A stretch of DNA of 64,000 bases. Origin: Pseudeuparius sepicola (Eukaryota > Arthropoda > Insecta > Coleoptera > Anthribidae). Of this stretch, positions 33,511 to 45,142 are shown piece after piece (positions within the stretch are counted from its first letter, which is position 1; each line of letters begins with the position of its first letter). Under the pieces are notes generated by a model that was not told the DNA's origin, did no database searches, and worked only from the letters and a program-made list of their open reading frames with translations. Location: positions 42,407,223-42,471,222 of the forward strand of contig OY987303.1 in NCBI GenBank assembly GCA_963920635.1. The letters are read 5' to 3'. The position numbers were made by a program, and so were the translations under genes.

Positions 33511-35149
33511 ATAAGTACACACTGTCATTACATGCATTGATTGTTGTAAATCTATACAGATTGTTTCTTTCGTTATAACAGAAATTTTAACTGGCGGTAG
33601 GTTTCGACCCTAATTGCACACCTATATGACCGTCAGATAATTCCTTGAAAAAATATCTCTGTAAAAATTTGCAAATAGCCCGAACCTAAAAAGATGGTTG
33701 CTGGAGTATAAATGCTTATATTGGGAATTGTAAGGATATTTTTGGAAAATTCTTCTCAGTGCTGCATAAAAAATTGCCACGATGAGTGACAATTTCGCGA
33801 AATTGCAAATATGTGGCTGCGTGATATTCCCAAAAAAAAAATTTTCGTTTTAAAGGGTATTTCGCAAAATTGTCGAGTGAAACCAGAGAATATCCATTTA
33901 TTAATACCGTGGACCCATGTCCAATATAAGGGAGAGTGATTTTATAATGTGCTGCAGATTTTACACCAGTAACTAATATGGACATTGTTAGTTATTTAAT
34001 GTTAACAACGAATTTCTACATCTGGCAGCAAATGAAGGCTTTCAAAAAGTTTGCAAGATTACAATAGTAGTAAATAGTTTGGTACAACAAGAGTAGATAT
34101 ATGGTGTCAATATCGCCCGAGGATGTGGGTTGAGTACGACACGGTAGAGGAGTAGAAACAACTTTTTTCTACTCCCACAGTCTACACAATAGATAAATAG
34201 TCAATTCCAGTTAAACTTAACGGATAAATTTCATTTTAGGTAGAATATGAAATCTTAATCAACCATAGTCACGGTTAAGATTTCTCCAACGACGTTAACG
34301 CGTGTTAGAAAATCGAGCAACTCTTCAATTTATTTTCTTTCAAAATACCAGTGTGATATGTAGAATTATTTTCATTGTTTATGCAAACATCCTTATAGAA
34401 GCTATTACTTATGGCAAAAATGCATTGTACTGCACAACTCAAGTGGAACAACGATTGAGCACTCCGCCTACGGCCTCGTGCTCAACCCTCGCCCTCGTAC
34501 GATAAGGATACCATATCCATTCTTGTTGTACAAACAACTATTATTTTGTTACATTAAAATGCAGTAAAAATGAATTTTGTTCTTCCAGAGGTGGAAAGAT
34601 ACATTATTTTTAAAGGTCGGTGGATGATCTATATTTAATGTAATTTATATATTTTTTAATTTATATTTTTAGTACCTGATATAAGTGCCTTGAATATTCC
34701 ACTATATATTTGTGCTTATTTTCTGGAAAACCGTTTACTCTAACAGCAATTAACCACTTTTTACGCCGTTTTGCGGATAATTCGTTCAGGTTAGTTTTGT
34801 GCTTAAGTATAAAACAGCGAGAATGCGGGAAAATTTAAGCTACCGCGGCTTCTTATACACTAGCACAATTGAGCATCAATTTTCCAATATTCCATTTAAA
34901 AACCAAGGGAAATCTAAAATTTTATTTTAAACATCAGAAGCACAATGCGCAGGAGCGCAATGTTTATATCTCAGCAGCCATATTGCATCTACTTTCACAC
35001 CATCGATGGAGTATAGCAACGGCGCATTACTTTTTTAATCGCGTGTTCGTCTGTAGCCCTATCACGGGCATAAAGAAAAATAACATTAAGACTCACCTCA
35101 CCTCACAAAGCATAGACGCATTCACCATACCCTAGTCATAATATCACAT
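33511..35149. other. Intergenic, no recognised feature
   Basis: AT-rich. A local ggagtagaaac/tttctactcc hairpin is present near 34147-34177. No gene or transposon is recognised. Confidence 0.45.
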
Positions 35150-35740
35150 TTGCAGCGGCTTATACATGAGCTCGTAGCTCCTCTAAGGTAGGAGTCGAAT
35201 AAACAATTTGTTGCATGTAACCTTACAAGAAAAAACATGGATTTAAGTCCGATGACATCGGTGATCAAGCCACAGAACCTCCTTGTTCGATCGATTGATC
35301 ATGAAAATTTTTATCTAGCCGCTCTCGTATGTACTATTGCACTGTACGATGGAGCACCATCGTGCTGTATCCACAAATTTCTAATCAAATCTAATGGTAC
35401 CTAAATCGACAATTTTAAGTTCGCGGATTTTGAGTATTCCTTGTAGTGGTTCCGGTTTTACTGTCCGACAACCGAGTTCTGTGGGTCGTGGGAACCTCGA
35501 GGATGAAAATAAAAATTTTTATTGTCCGCCAAGTACAAGTAACATTGTCATTCTCATTCGCCTTCAAAATCCATGAAAACCGCACGCTTTTGGGAATTCG
35601 GAGGTGTGACGGTGTGCGCTTCTGTGGCCCCTTCCGCTTGGCGCTTGGGAGAAGGCTAGCGAGGTGGGAACGGGGCGCCTCCCGCCGTTGACTGCCGCCA
35701 TCAGCAGTAGTCCAGGCGCGCGTGAACCAGTGGCACTAAA
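35150..35740 (-). pseudogene. Mariner-like transposase pseudogene (copy 1 of a pair with 61020-61740)
   Basis: Read leftward, a degenerate frame includes LWIQHDGAPSYSA (about 35340-35385), which carries the second catalytic aspartate. It is followed by remnants of the SPDLN-type block near 35250, where the third aspartate should be, and a KQIVYS-like stretch near 35205. Upstream sequence to about 35740 aligns with the second copy over its whole length, including a block with fccggttttactgtc-type DNA. Stops and frameshifts are frequent, so no protein is made. First catalytic residue not seen. Confidence 0.65.
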
Positions 35741-35778
35741 AAAGTTATATTAACAGTAATTTTGTCATATTCTTATGA

Positions 35779-36126
35779 TTAAATTTTTTTACAAAAGTTT
35801 GCTTCGCGTAAGTTATTCCTTACTTCTAAAACAAAATTTATATTGTCAACTATAGGGGGTCCGACTTCTCCGATATTTAAAACACGCCTCTTAAGGTTCT
35901 TTAACCCAATTTTCGTCGGGCATCGATGATGTTTAAACGGGCAGCGGAATAATCTTGTTCGTTCTTCGTAGGAATGTTCAAAAGGTCGCACCAGTACAAA
36001 TACGCAGTGTTCAGCGAAAACCTTAAAATTAAAATTCCACCAAATTTTAGGGCGAAATTTTTTGCTTCTTTCCAAAATGTCGTGTGGAAATGTCATTGAA
36101 ATATCTATTTTACGATCTGTCGACAA
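35779..36126 (-). CDS. Unrecognised 115-codon frame, possibly part of a mobile element
   Basis: The frame starts MSTDRKIDISMTFPHD and contains HSYEERTRLFRCPFKHHRC and KIGLKNLKRRVLNIGEVGPP. No family is recognised. It lies immediately upstream of, and on the same strand as, the mariner pseudogene, but no equivalent is seen next to the second mariner copy. It may be an unrelated insertion or a chance frame. Confidence 0.25.
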   Translation of the reverse strand: MSTDRKIDISMTFPHDILERSKKFRPKIWWNFNFKVFAEHCVFVLVRPFEHSYEERTRLFRCPFKHHRCPTKIGLKNLKRRVLNIGEVGPPIVDNINFVLEVRNNLREANFCKKI

Positions 36127-37414
36127 AAGTTAACATATTTGGGTGTTCAGCAGTTACTAAAAGGCAAGGTTAGGAGATAAAGTGTCATGACAGGCAAGGG
36201 GTGTAAGAGAGGCAAGAGGGCGAGGACCAGTTAGGTTGGCAATAATTTTGGTACGAAGTCAATTTTTTCGGGAACATTACTTTTCCATATGAAGAACTCG
36301 GGATCACCTACTCTCTGATTAATACCTTATTACCATAGAATATGCGCACCACAATGCATACGGACTAAAATCACAACCAAAAATCTGTCACTAACTCCCG
36401 GTCTATAAGTAATTTTTGCCTGCGCACGGGATGCAAACCATGCTACGTAGAGAAATCGTCACCACGGATGGGGTGCGCATAGGCATTGTCTCTGGGTGGA
36501 GTAGGCCGAGACCGGTCCGTTATAAATCGCTTCGGCTTCGACGTGCTTCATAAAACAGTGCGGATCTCATTTCGAGATAGGCGCGTCTTTCCCCAGTTAT
36601 CTCGCAGAGCTGCCGCAAATTTAGATTATTAAATATTGGCCTGTGTCAGGATTTCAACTTCCAAAAGGGCGGGTAACAAATCCCCAGTATCCGTCACGAA
36701 TGCTAAGCGGTTGGTTAGATAAATGCACGCCAACCGACGGTCTGGCAGTGTCCGCTTGTTGCCACGAGGATGAGTCTTATAGTCCCAGTCGTTATTGAAA
36801 AGCGTGGTACATGGTAATAATTGTAAGAACAGGATACGATATTAGACGTTGTTACTAATTTATTCTGAGGTGAGGTACATTCAATCAAGAAATACTAATA
36901 CCTATTCAATTACAAGAACGAAAACGTTAAAAAATCGGGAAAATTGCAAGAATTTTCTGTTGGCGGAAATTAGTTTCCAGTTTTCGTATATTACCTTGGG
37001 TTTTTTTTTCACTACAGCACTAGTGCTGTAAGTTCATACACTAGTGCATTAGTGCTGTAATAGATGCCTTTACTAAACTATTTATAGAACTGCAAAACTA
37101 AACGAAAGTAGATTTAAATAGATTACTTTTAAATAATAAATAATAAAACTTTCACGGCCGGTGAGTAGCTGGTGGCGTTTTAATTTGTAATTTAACTGAT
37201 TAACTCAAAAACTTGTCACTTTGTGACAATATACAACCGTTGACTGACGTAGTTATAAAGACTTCTCATGGCTATAGCTTCATGTCCTGGAAAACAGATG
37301 TCTCTGATGGCTAACAATGTATTCTGCATTATATTTTATCTCCGGAAAGCGCATGGTGAGCAGCAGTCTTTAATAATATATCAGTCAACGATACAACTCT
37401 AATATGGATTGATA
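36127..37414. other. Intergenic with GC-rich block 36400-36760 and possible core promoter
   Basis: The block is non-repetitive and relatively GC-rich. TATAAATCGC occurs at about 36519 and an initiator-like acagtg about 35 bp downstream near 36556, the spacing expected for a TATA promoter on the + strand. There is no transcript evidence. A small palindrome acagcactagtgctgta lies at 37014-37030. Sequence at about 37330-37395 resembles 47240-47330 (gcgcatggtgagc, then gcagtcttta, then cgtcaacg). Confidence 0.3.
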
Positions 37415-37884
37415 TACAGTGTGTCCACAGATTGAGTTGACTAGAGGAGAAACTTTTTTATTTTTGACTTTTTCATGGCAAAGATCAATTGCATATTGAC
37501 AATAGATACATTTAGTATTCCGTAATATTGTACTAAATAAACTAGCTTTTCTTTAGTTAACATTCTTTTTTATAATATCAACCACAAAATCAAAATACTG
37601 ACAGACATAAGATGTCACTGTAACATTATTGACGTTTACTAAATCAGCTATCTTGTTTTCCTGTTAAATACGGCAAATAATGGCACAAAACCGTTATGAT
37701 TATACTTATAATGAATACTTGAATATTTTAGAGTTTTCTTAATTTATGAGCACTCTGTATACGGATATAAAATTTGTATGTCTCATTTTTTAAGAAGCAG
37801 AACTTTTTATAAAGATTGACATTTTCTGATAAAGTCAAAAATTAAAAATTTTCCTCTTGTCAACTCAATCCGTAGAACACTGTA
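37415..37884. mobile_element. TA-flanked inverted-repeat element, CAGTGTGTCCACAGATTGAG ends
   Basis: The left end TACAGTGTGTCCACAGATTG, followed by agttgactagaggagaaa, is mirrored by the right end (tttcctcttgtcaactcaat, then aacactgta). The inverted repeat is about 50 bp, and the interior is AT-rich and non-coding. Confidence 0.75.
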
Positions 37885-38101
37885 TTGAATCTCCTTGGTT
37901 GGATTTCAGGTATTTGCAGTAGTTTTCAATTGCCCGGAATCTGAATAAAAAACGTCGGCAATTAAGTAGTTCGCACTAATGATACTTTAACCCAACTTTT
38001 GTTCTTATGATTTTTTTAATATGATAATATGTAGGTAATTAAAATAAAATCAAATTAAAAATCGGATGGAAAATAACGACAAAATATGGGTTAAAAATCT
38101 C

Positions 38102-38600
38102 CACAGGGTTGCCCAAATTCCAGCCGCATCATTGGTGTCTCCGAAACGTTAAGAGATATAGAGATAGAGTCGGTTCAATTATGGCAAAGTCGCGCATTTT
38201 CATGCTTAACAAAACGCCGCTTGCAAATTTAAAAAAAAATGGATACTTCAGATACTCGAATTAGTATTGAAAACGACTTTCAAAATTAGCAAAAAAAAGT
38301 CCAGTTCCGTATTTGGTAAAATTAAGTTGATGATGGTTGATGAAAAACGAAACGACGCATTTAGAATTTGATAGCGCCATAGAAGAGCATAAAAAGTAAA
38401 AAGGACAAAGTGACATTTGTATTGAAGTATCTTTTCAAATAACCTAAAAAAAATATAAAGGATTGTAGGAAATTTCGTTTTTTTCCCGAATATTTTTGTT
38501 AAGCATGAAAATCTGCAACTTTGCTATAATTTAACCGACCCTGTACCTCTTACCGTTTCCGAGATCCCAAAGATGAGGCTCAAATTTGGAACTCCCTGTA
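38102..38600. mobile_element. Inverted-repeat element, CAGGGWKYYCCAAATT ends
   Basis: The left arm (acagggttgcccaaattcca, then tccgaaacgttaagagat, then gtcggttcaattatggcaaa) is mirrored by the right arm to 38600 (tttgctataatttaaccgac, then ggaactccctgt), about 120 bp per arm. The interior is AT-rich and non-coding. A related left end without a visible partner occurs at 39229-39330. Confidence 0.75.
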
Positions 38601-39686
38601 CAGCAATATTAGGTATGGAGAGAGCTCATCTAATTTTCTGGCAGCCAACAGTTTTACTTTCTAATACTCTTTCCTTTTCTCTATATTGTTTTCTGTCAAA
38701 ACATTCACAAAGTTGACGCTGTATCAAAAAATTGAGTGCTAACTCAAGTAACCTCGCAGAACCATTACAAAATCTCGCCAATTTTCAATGTTAGTGGGAA
38801 ATTTAAAATGTTTTGAAACCTCCCAAATATTAATATTTTTTCAAAAAGCAGTGTCAATTTTTTAAATAATTTTCGTCATTGTATTTTATTCTATTAGTTT
38901 TTTTTTTGTGTTTTCGCTATTTGTAATATAGGTAATTTCTCTTATAAATAGAGGGCAATTGAAAAAATCTATTACCTACACGATTTTAAAGTACTTACGG
39001 CATAATGAGCATTGTCCATCCAATAAAGAACTGCGTTTTTTGTGTAACATCCTCTTACAAATGTCCGCCAAAGAATTATCAATGTTTTCAAACCCGCAAA
39101 TTAAGCAGTTTTTCTTTTGCGAAAGATCCGCAAATTTCAATATATCATATTTTAAATCTACCCTGTAGTGATCCATGTTTTTTACTTAGGTCAGTGATTT
39201 TTTTGCTAATAATTTATTTGTGAAGTATACAGGGTGACCGTATTTCGAGTCTTTGCATGGGGATCTTGGTTATCTTAAGAGATACGAGGTCGGTTAAATT
39301 GGGGCAAAGTTGCGAAATTTGATGCCGAGTAACATGGTAAAAAAAAATTTGGCTGGCCCTTCTCGTTTTGAAAATAATGCGAAAAAACTGAAAATTGTCG
39401 TTTTCTTTTTTATTTTTTTAAACGAAAACGAATGGCGCTGGACATTTCTAAGTTAAACATTATTAAGGCACTTTTTTACAAGGAACCTAAATATGATCTC
39501 GCATTTTTTTCTCGCCTCCCTGGACAAAGATATATGATGATCAACTTTTAATTTTCTTATGGGCGCCATATTGGATTTTTGCATTTTTGAAAAGAGAATT
39601 TTTTTCTGGTTAAAATGATATGTCACACGTTATGCTTTACTTTGTTTTTCTTGCCGTAATATCAAATTAATAGTTTTTGCATTCAG
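38601..39686. other. Intergenic; orphan transposon end at 39229
   Basis: TACAGGGTGACCGTATTTCG at 39229, then gagatacgaggtcggttaaa, is related to the ends of 38102-38600. Overlapping short frames at 38959-39223 (both strands) show CxxC pairs but no recognised domain. Confidence 0.4.
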
Positions 39687-39976
39687 AAATATTCACTGCC
39701 ACACCTAATAAAGAAGTCTTCGAGGAAAAGGAAAACCGAAAAGAAAGTAAAAAATTCATAGAAGAAAGAAAAAAGTTACAAGAAAACTGGTTTCGGATAA
39801 CCAAACCTATCACAATTCAAAATTATAATGAAACCGAACACTTGTGTTTATTTTGCCAAGAATTTGGACAAGACAACGAACTTTGGTTCCGTTGTGCAAT
39901 GTGCCGCCAGTGGGCACATGCTGCTTGCACTGATTCTGAAAGTCCAGAGGGCTATATATGCGACAACTGTCCGTAA
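39687..39976 (+). CDS. Terminal exon encoding a PHD-like zinc finger, likely transposase tail (pogo/jerky-type)
   Basis: A splice acceptor (tagtttttgcattcag) precedes 39687, and the frame runs to TAA at 39974-39976. A lysine/glutamate-rich segment leads into a C4HC3 zinc finger: CLFC, CAMC, H-x2-C in WAHAAC, and CDNC. The tryptophan two residues before the histidine (W-A-H) is also present. Such a finger at the very C-terminus is typical of many insect pogo/Tigger-like transposases and their domesticated relatives (family knowledge). A polyadenylation signal AATAAA follows at 40171. Upstream exons with the DDE domain are not visible, so the host-gene alternative remains open. Confidence 0.55.
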
Positions 39977-41668
39977 ATATCAAACCGCAATTGCCCCACA
40001 AGACTACCGGAATTACCCGCAGGGTTGGGGTATTGCCGATATTTGAACTTTCTTTAAGTTTGTGTTTTTTTTATGAAAGTATATTTTTCGTTTCCTTGTT
40101 TTTATAATAGATAAAGGTTCAAAGTTTCGATGTGTTTTTTTTATTTTCAATTTTTATTTTATTTTCGGAAAATAAACCCATCTTTTCTTAAGTTGTCGCA
40201 ATTACCCCACCTTCCCCTACCACATAAACACCGTAGTTTTAACCGTCCTTTTGGAAGATGTGCTGGGGCGTCTGCAACCGACACTCCGAGGGTATTTGCT
40301 TTCCCATAGCTTTATTCTATTTCTTTACTAATTTTATCCAGCTTTTGAGTAATTCTGATGAATTACAAAAATCACGTTTAATAGGGTTTATGAAAGTGAA
40401 CCAAAAATCCTTAAAATTAACTGAAACTAGAGCCCAATGATCTCTACTTCTCAGAGTTGCCAAAATTACCGGCATGATGAAGATAGTATTCGCGAAGATT
40501 TCCGAAAGATCATCAAAAAAACTTTGTTGAAGACTGTCGCCAAATTCAAAAATACTTGAAGGTAACAAAATGGCATCTGGCAGGGTTAAGTTAGTAGCAT
40601 ACGCGGTTTTTTACATGTCGAAAATAATGTATTTTATATGAAAGATATTCTATATTATCGACACGTAAAATACGTTTTATTCTATTTCCAAATATTGTAA
40701 TGGAAAACAAGGTGTTTTAACTTACCAGTTTGGTTATTTCAAAAACTTAAAAATAAAATATCATATATTTTCCAAAATTTATTTGTGGCGTAAACACTAT
40801 CCATTGAATTTTAATTAAAATTCAGTGGACAAAATATCATAGTTTAAAACAAAACTCAAAATAGAATTTTTAAACAAAAAAAATAGATTTATATCTATTA
40901 ATACTATTAATAGTCATCAGATTAATTAGAATCTGCAGCTTTTAATGTTTAATATATATGCAATAATGCTTTCGATTTTTCCTGTCCCAGTTTATTTCGT
41001 AAGGAAGAATGCACAAAGGACCAGTTGGAAAATAGGTACTCTTTCTAACTGTGCCGTTGAAGCAGGAATTTGCAGAAGATTTTTGCTAAGTGACTTAATT
41101 CTGGGTGCCTTAAGTTACACATATTCCAAAAAGTTATAGGATGAATGTTTTCTTTTTCAAATAATTTTTTGAAAATTCCGGAATTATTTCTGAAAAATTT
41201 CTCAAAATGATTGGTAGACGACCACAAGTCATATTTGTACCTCTTTTAGCTTTTTTAATGAAGCGAAACAACAGTGTTTAGATAGTTACACGAAAAACCG
41301 CAAAATAATATTATTATTAGGTTAGGGTAGTGAAATCAGCTGTTTTGTTTGAATTTTCTGACCAATATAAAGTTTTCTACGTATTCTACTTATTTTCTAT
41401 ATTTAAACTAGTTTTCTATACGTTGTTTTATAGTGTAATGTAGAAAACAGTTTTCTCCACGTAATTACCCATTACCCAACCATCTGAGTATTTTTTCGTT
41501 CTAATTTGAAGACTATAGTCGAGGGCGAAATCAAGTAACCACTTTTGGTCATTTAGGGAATCAAAATGTTCCCAGGTTATTGTTTCTGAAAAAGATGTTG
41601 GGTACTTTGCAATAACATAATTTCCATATTTTTTTGAATATGGCTTCGATCCAAATGGAATTTGTGGT
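39977..41668. other. 3' untranslated region and intergenic DNA
   Basis: The AATAAA at 40171-40176 probably ends the transcript of the zinc-finger exon. The remainder is AT-rich with short frames and no recognised feature. Confidence 0.4.
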
Positions 41669-41984
41669 TGTGGTTGTGGGTGTTTTTGGGATCGGTTTAA
41701 ATCAGCAAACTACAATTTCAAATTGCCGACGTTTCGCCAACTTATATTGGCATCATCAGGGCGCTACAAAGGTACAAAATACAGTTCACAATACCAATCA
41801 AAAAATTAATAAATTAAATGACAACAATTGGTGCAGGTACTTACATTAGAAAGCAGTTTCGTTGTTCAATCTTAACACTAACTTTGTAGCGCCCTGATGA
41901 TGCCAATATAAGTTGGCGAAACGTCGGCAATTTTAAATTGTAGTTTTCTGATTTAAACCGATCCCAAAAACACCCACAACCACA
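41669..41984. mobile_element. Foldback element with two opposed hammerhead-ribozyme-like cores
   Basis: The arms 41669-41771 and 41882-41984 are inverted repeats of about 104 bp with roughly 97 percent identity, separated by a 110-bp unique loop. Each arm carries a hammerhead-like core, at 41894-41925 on the + strand and 41759-41728 on the - strand: CTGATGA, T, stem GCCAA/TTGGC with loop TATAAG, then GAAAC and GTC. GCC before the core and GGC after GTC can form the start of stem I. Penelope-like and related retroelements are known to carry minimal hammerheads with a two-base stem III of this kind. Activity is untested, and the unpaired T after CTGATGA is a deviation from the textbook form. 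Confidence 0.7.
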
Positions 41985-42299
41985 TAGTTTCCATAATTAT
42001 TATTGAATTTTTTTATGGTAAGTATTGGCAGCATCAACTAAACCGTTCTGGAGAAACAATAGCGTCGGTAAATGTTTGGATACGACAGGTTCAGCGCTAT
42101 GCTGAATAACTTTCTTCTGTTTTAATACTCTTTCCTTATAGAAGTTTGGCTTCGGGTGCTACTATATGGGGCAGCATATAATTAAGATAAAAAAATTTAA
42201 AGGTGTAATCATACGGGGTTCCCAAAAAGCATTATCTTTATAAAATCTTTTTACTAACATTCCTCCCCAAGTCCAAACAATTAAATCACACCATTACCG
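41985..42299. other. Intergenic spacer
   Basis: AT-rich with no recognised feature. Confidence 0.4.
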
Positions 42300-42812
42300 A
42301 TTAGTTATATAGAGCACTCCTTGAATCTGGTAGTGATAGTCGCTGTTTAGGTCTAAGTTCCCCGTATTCTTCAACTATACTTTTAGGCAGCCATGAGCAG
42401 CCTTCTTAGGGTGAGTAAAGCGTGCGGTATATGGGCATTTTATTTGGTACTCCATGTTCCGACAAGGCCATCGGCAGAACATCTAAGATAGGAAAATTAG
42501 GAATCAATTGAAAGCCCCGCTGGAAATACCTTTTGCCTGTTTTCTCTTCATAATCTCTTCTTCTATTTCATATTTGATTCCATGTTCTATTGCATTGGTT
42601 CTTGGTACTTGGTCGTTTAATAACCTTTCAGCAATATTTTCCTTATTACATACTCGCCCAAAATTGAATGAGGTTAATCTGAATTTCCTCTCGGTTCTCC
42701 ATGAAGGACTATTTGGTTGTCCTATTGTTTCTTGAAATATATTTTTGCGGTCTTCGTGAGAAAGCGTCGATTTTAACGTATGTAAGCATTTGTTTTCCAA
42801 AGAGGATACATC
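42300..42812 (-). pseudogene. YqaJ-type nuclease pseudogene from a mobile element
   Basis: A 98-codon frame (42800-42504) carries RKFRLTSFNFGRVC followed by NAIEHGIKYE, the opening of the YqaJ-type (lambda-exonuclease-like, PD-(D/E)XK) nuclease fold. Downstream, after frameshifts, SADGLVG (about 42450) and IKCPY (about 42435) supply the expected catalytic aspartate and the K of the E-x-K motif. A further PKQRLSLPD-like string follows to about 42310. Frameshifts prevent translation. In arthropods this domain is common in transposon-encoded proteins, so a mobile origin is likely, but the element type is not identified. Confidence 0.6.
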
Positions 42813-44334
42813 TACGTCGAGTTTCGTTACAAAGCCAGTATCTTGAAAATCGTCAACATCCTTTTTTTAAACTAAGAGACAATTTTCTTGGCGATCCCTT
42901 GAAATCTTGAAGAGTAGTTTTTAAAAGAAGACCTTCAAAATTATTTGCCTTCTGCGATAACTTTCGTTGCCATTGTACTCTTGCAGACATTGGACAAATT
43001 TGTTGATTTTCGGGTAGTATCAGCTTTTTTGGTGGAAATTTTCCTGGACGTTCACCTATTCTTAGGAATGTTTAGTGTTATTTCTTTATATATAAATAAT
43101 ACTCTTTTTATGAGAGCTCTAACTACCATCCTGCATTTTCATTTCGGCGGCCATCCATAATAAAGTACTTCTTCATCTTGAACCAAGCTTCTACGTAACT
43201 GTTGCTGAATCTTTTAAAATTAGCCGCGGGTGATTCGTCGAATTAAATCCCACACCACAAGATATGAAGGGTAGGTATGTGATTTTTCATTATCGTTTGG
43301 AAAAGATTGACATTATAATAGGCCTTTGATATTGTAACATTATTTATTTCTTGGATAGTTCCCAATTCTTCTTAAGCTAACGTTTTTCGGTCTTGGGGGT
43401 GGAAAGGGGTGAGGACGAGGTTCGCAAATTCTGATTATTTGGGGATAGTTAGACTAGGTGCTCTTAAACTGACTTCCGCGAACAGAAAAGTCATGCAAGT
43501 GAAAACGGCGGTTTTCCCTATTGGTTTCTTTGAAGTAAAACCATCCTTGCAAGCTGTACCCGAGGGCCGCCCAGAGAAGTCGTTGCTAGAAAACTCGTTG
43601 CTGCTTTCACACTCATAAGATGGCGGCAATAAAATAGAATAAAAGTTTTAAAAAGTGAGAACTTATTCTTTATATTTTAGACGATGTGACAATTTAAGGC
43701 TACAATGCTTGCTCTGAAATTATCCATATTGAGTATTCAACGCCTGTCAATATGAACCAAGGAAATGACATAATTTTTGAAATATTAACCAATGAGGTGA
43801 TGCTTTTAGCGATTATTTCCCTCATACTGCTTGCATCCAATAAGGTAACTCCTTCCATAAAAATCCAACCAATGATATGCCTTTGCTAGCGATAATTTGC
43901 ACTAGTGCAATTACCGGTAATTGCACTTGTGCAAATTATCACTTCGTTGCTTAGCAACCGCGAATCTGTTGGATACAAACACGTACCTACTTCTTAAAGT
44001 TTGTGTTCTAAATTATGCAGCTTATAAATTATGTTGCGGTATTATTAAGCATTATATCAATGAATTTATATAAGTTTTACGTTGCTAAATGCTTGTTATT
44101 TAGACCTCCGCCTCCGTTTAAATTTATGACACATTCAGAAAATAAACCAACGCCGACAGGGTGTAGGTATAATCGCATTGGATACACAAGCATCATGTTT
44201 GTTTACTCGAACGCTACCTACAGTCGAAACTGTCTATAAACTCTTTCAAAATGAGTCGTTTTGGAAATGTAAACATAGAAAAAATCAATACAGAAATTAT
44301 TAAATCGTATTCGTGAAATAATCTCGACAAATAC
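42813..44334. other. Intergenic with a 50-bp palindrome (43891-43940)
   Basis: Palindrome gataatttgcactagtgcaa, centre ttaccggtaa, and its complement, with one mismatched pair, at 43891-43940. No other feature is supported. Short frames at 43409-43629 lack domains. Confidence 0.45.
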
Positions 44335-44488
44335 CACTCGTGCCGGAAATTTTTCTAGATTCTAGCAAAAACCATTCGTACAAATTCGGCTTTTATTTTC
44401 TGATAAAATCCCTCGAGCTTCACTCGTGATCTTTCTAGGCAAAATAGCGCTTTCGAAAAAATTATCGATAAAATTTCCGGCACTAGTG
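44335..44488. mobile_element. Small foldback element
   Basis: The ends cactcgtgccggaaatttt and aaaatttccggcactagtg form an inverted repeat around a 115-bp AT-rich centre. Non-coding. No target-site duplication recognised. Confidence 0.55.
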
Positions 44489-44781
44489 ATATTACATACG
44501 ATAATTCCACTAATGGTATTTTCGCTGAAATACTACTCTCTTAGTAACATCCTAGTTACGCTAAACCAATATTGTGGCAGCTAAAACTGATAACCTGATA
44601 ATTTCCTCACATTACCAAATTTAATATAGGACTAGAAGATATGTTTTCAGTTAACACATTGATCGTTAAATATCCGTTAGCACAAAATACATATTCAGAA
44701 CCGAAAGCTCAACCTAAATGACAGCTGTCAAATGGACTTAAATTTATATACGTACGGCTAGTTAAGTAAAACATTCATCTG

Positions 44782-44856
44782 ACCTCAATGGGCTAATAGG
44801 GGCATGATTCTCGTTTTGCATGCGAGAGGTCCTGGGTTCAAATCCCGGTTGTGGCT
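44782..44856 (+). tRNA. tRNA-Pro-like pseudogene or tRNA-derived repeat
   Basis: The stretch agrees closely with eukaryotic tRNA-Pro over the anticodon and T arms (gcatgattctcg, tgcgagaggtcctgggttca, aatcccgg). The anticodon stem CTCGT/GCGAG has loop TTTGCAT, placing TGC at 34-36, not a proline anticodon. The acceptor stem ACCTCAA/TTGTGGC pairs at only five of seven positions and the D loop has an extra base. The A and B boxes are intact enough for polymerase III. Probably a decayed tRNA or the head of a SINE. Confidence 0.55.
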
Positions 44857-45142
44857 GTTTTTTAAATTTTTACCTTTTAAATTTCATTTTCGAAGAGGGG
44901 AAATATTTTTAATAATTGCAGTTAATTTATTCCTAAAAAGTTGGGTTTATAATTATGGCTACATACACAATGATGGTGGTATGCGTTATAACAGATAATA
45001 CCTTTCGTTAATTTATCACTCATTATAATCGCAGCTTTATGGGATTATCGATAATAGGTATACCACTTGTTATATTACCCCTGATAATACTTCTATAAAA
45101 ATTTGGTGTAACATTGTGTTAAATACGAATTTTCTGTTGCAG

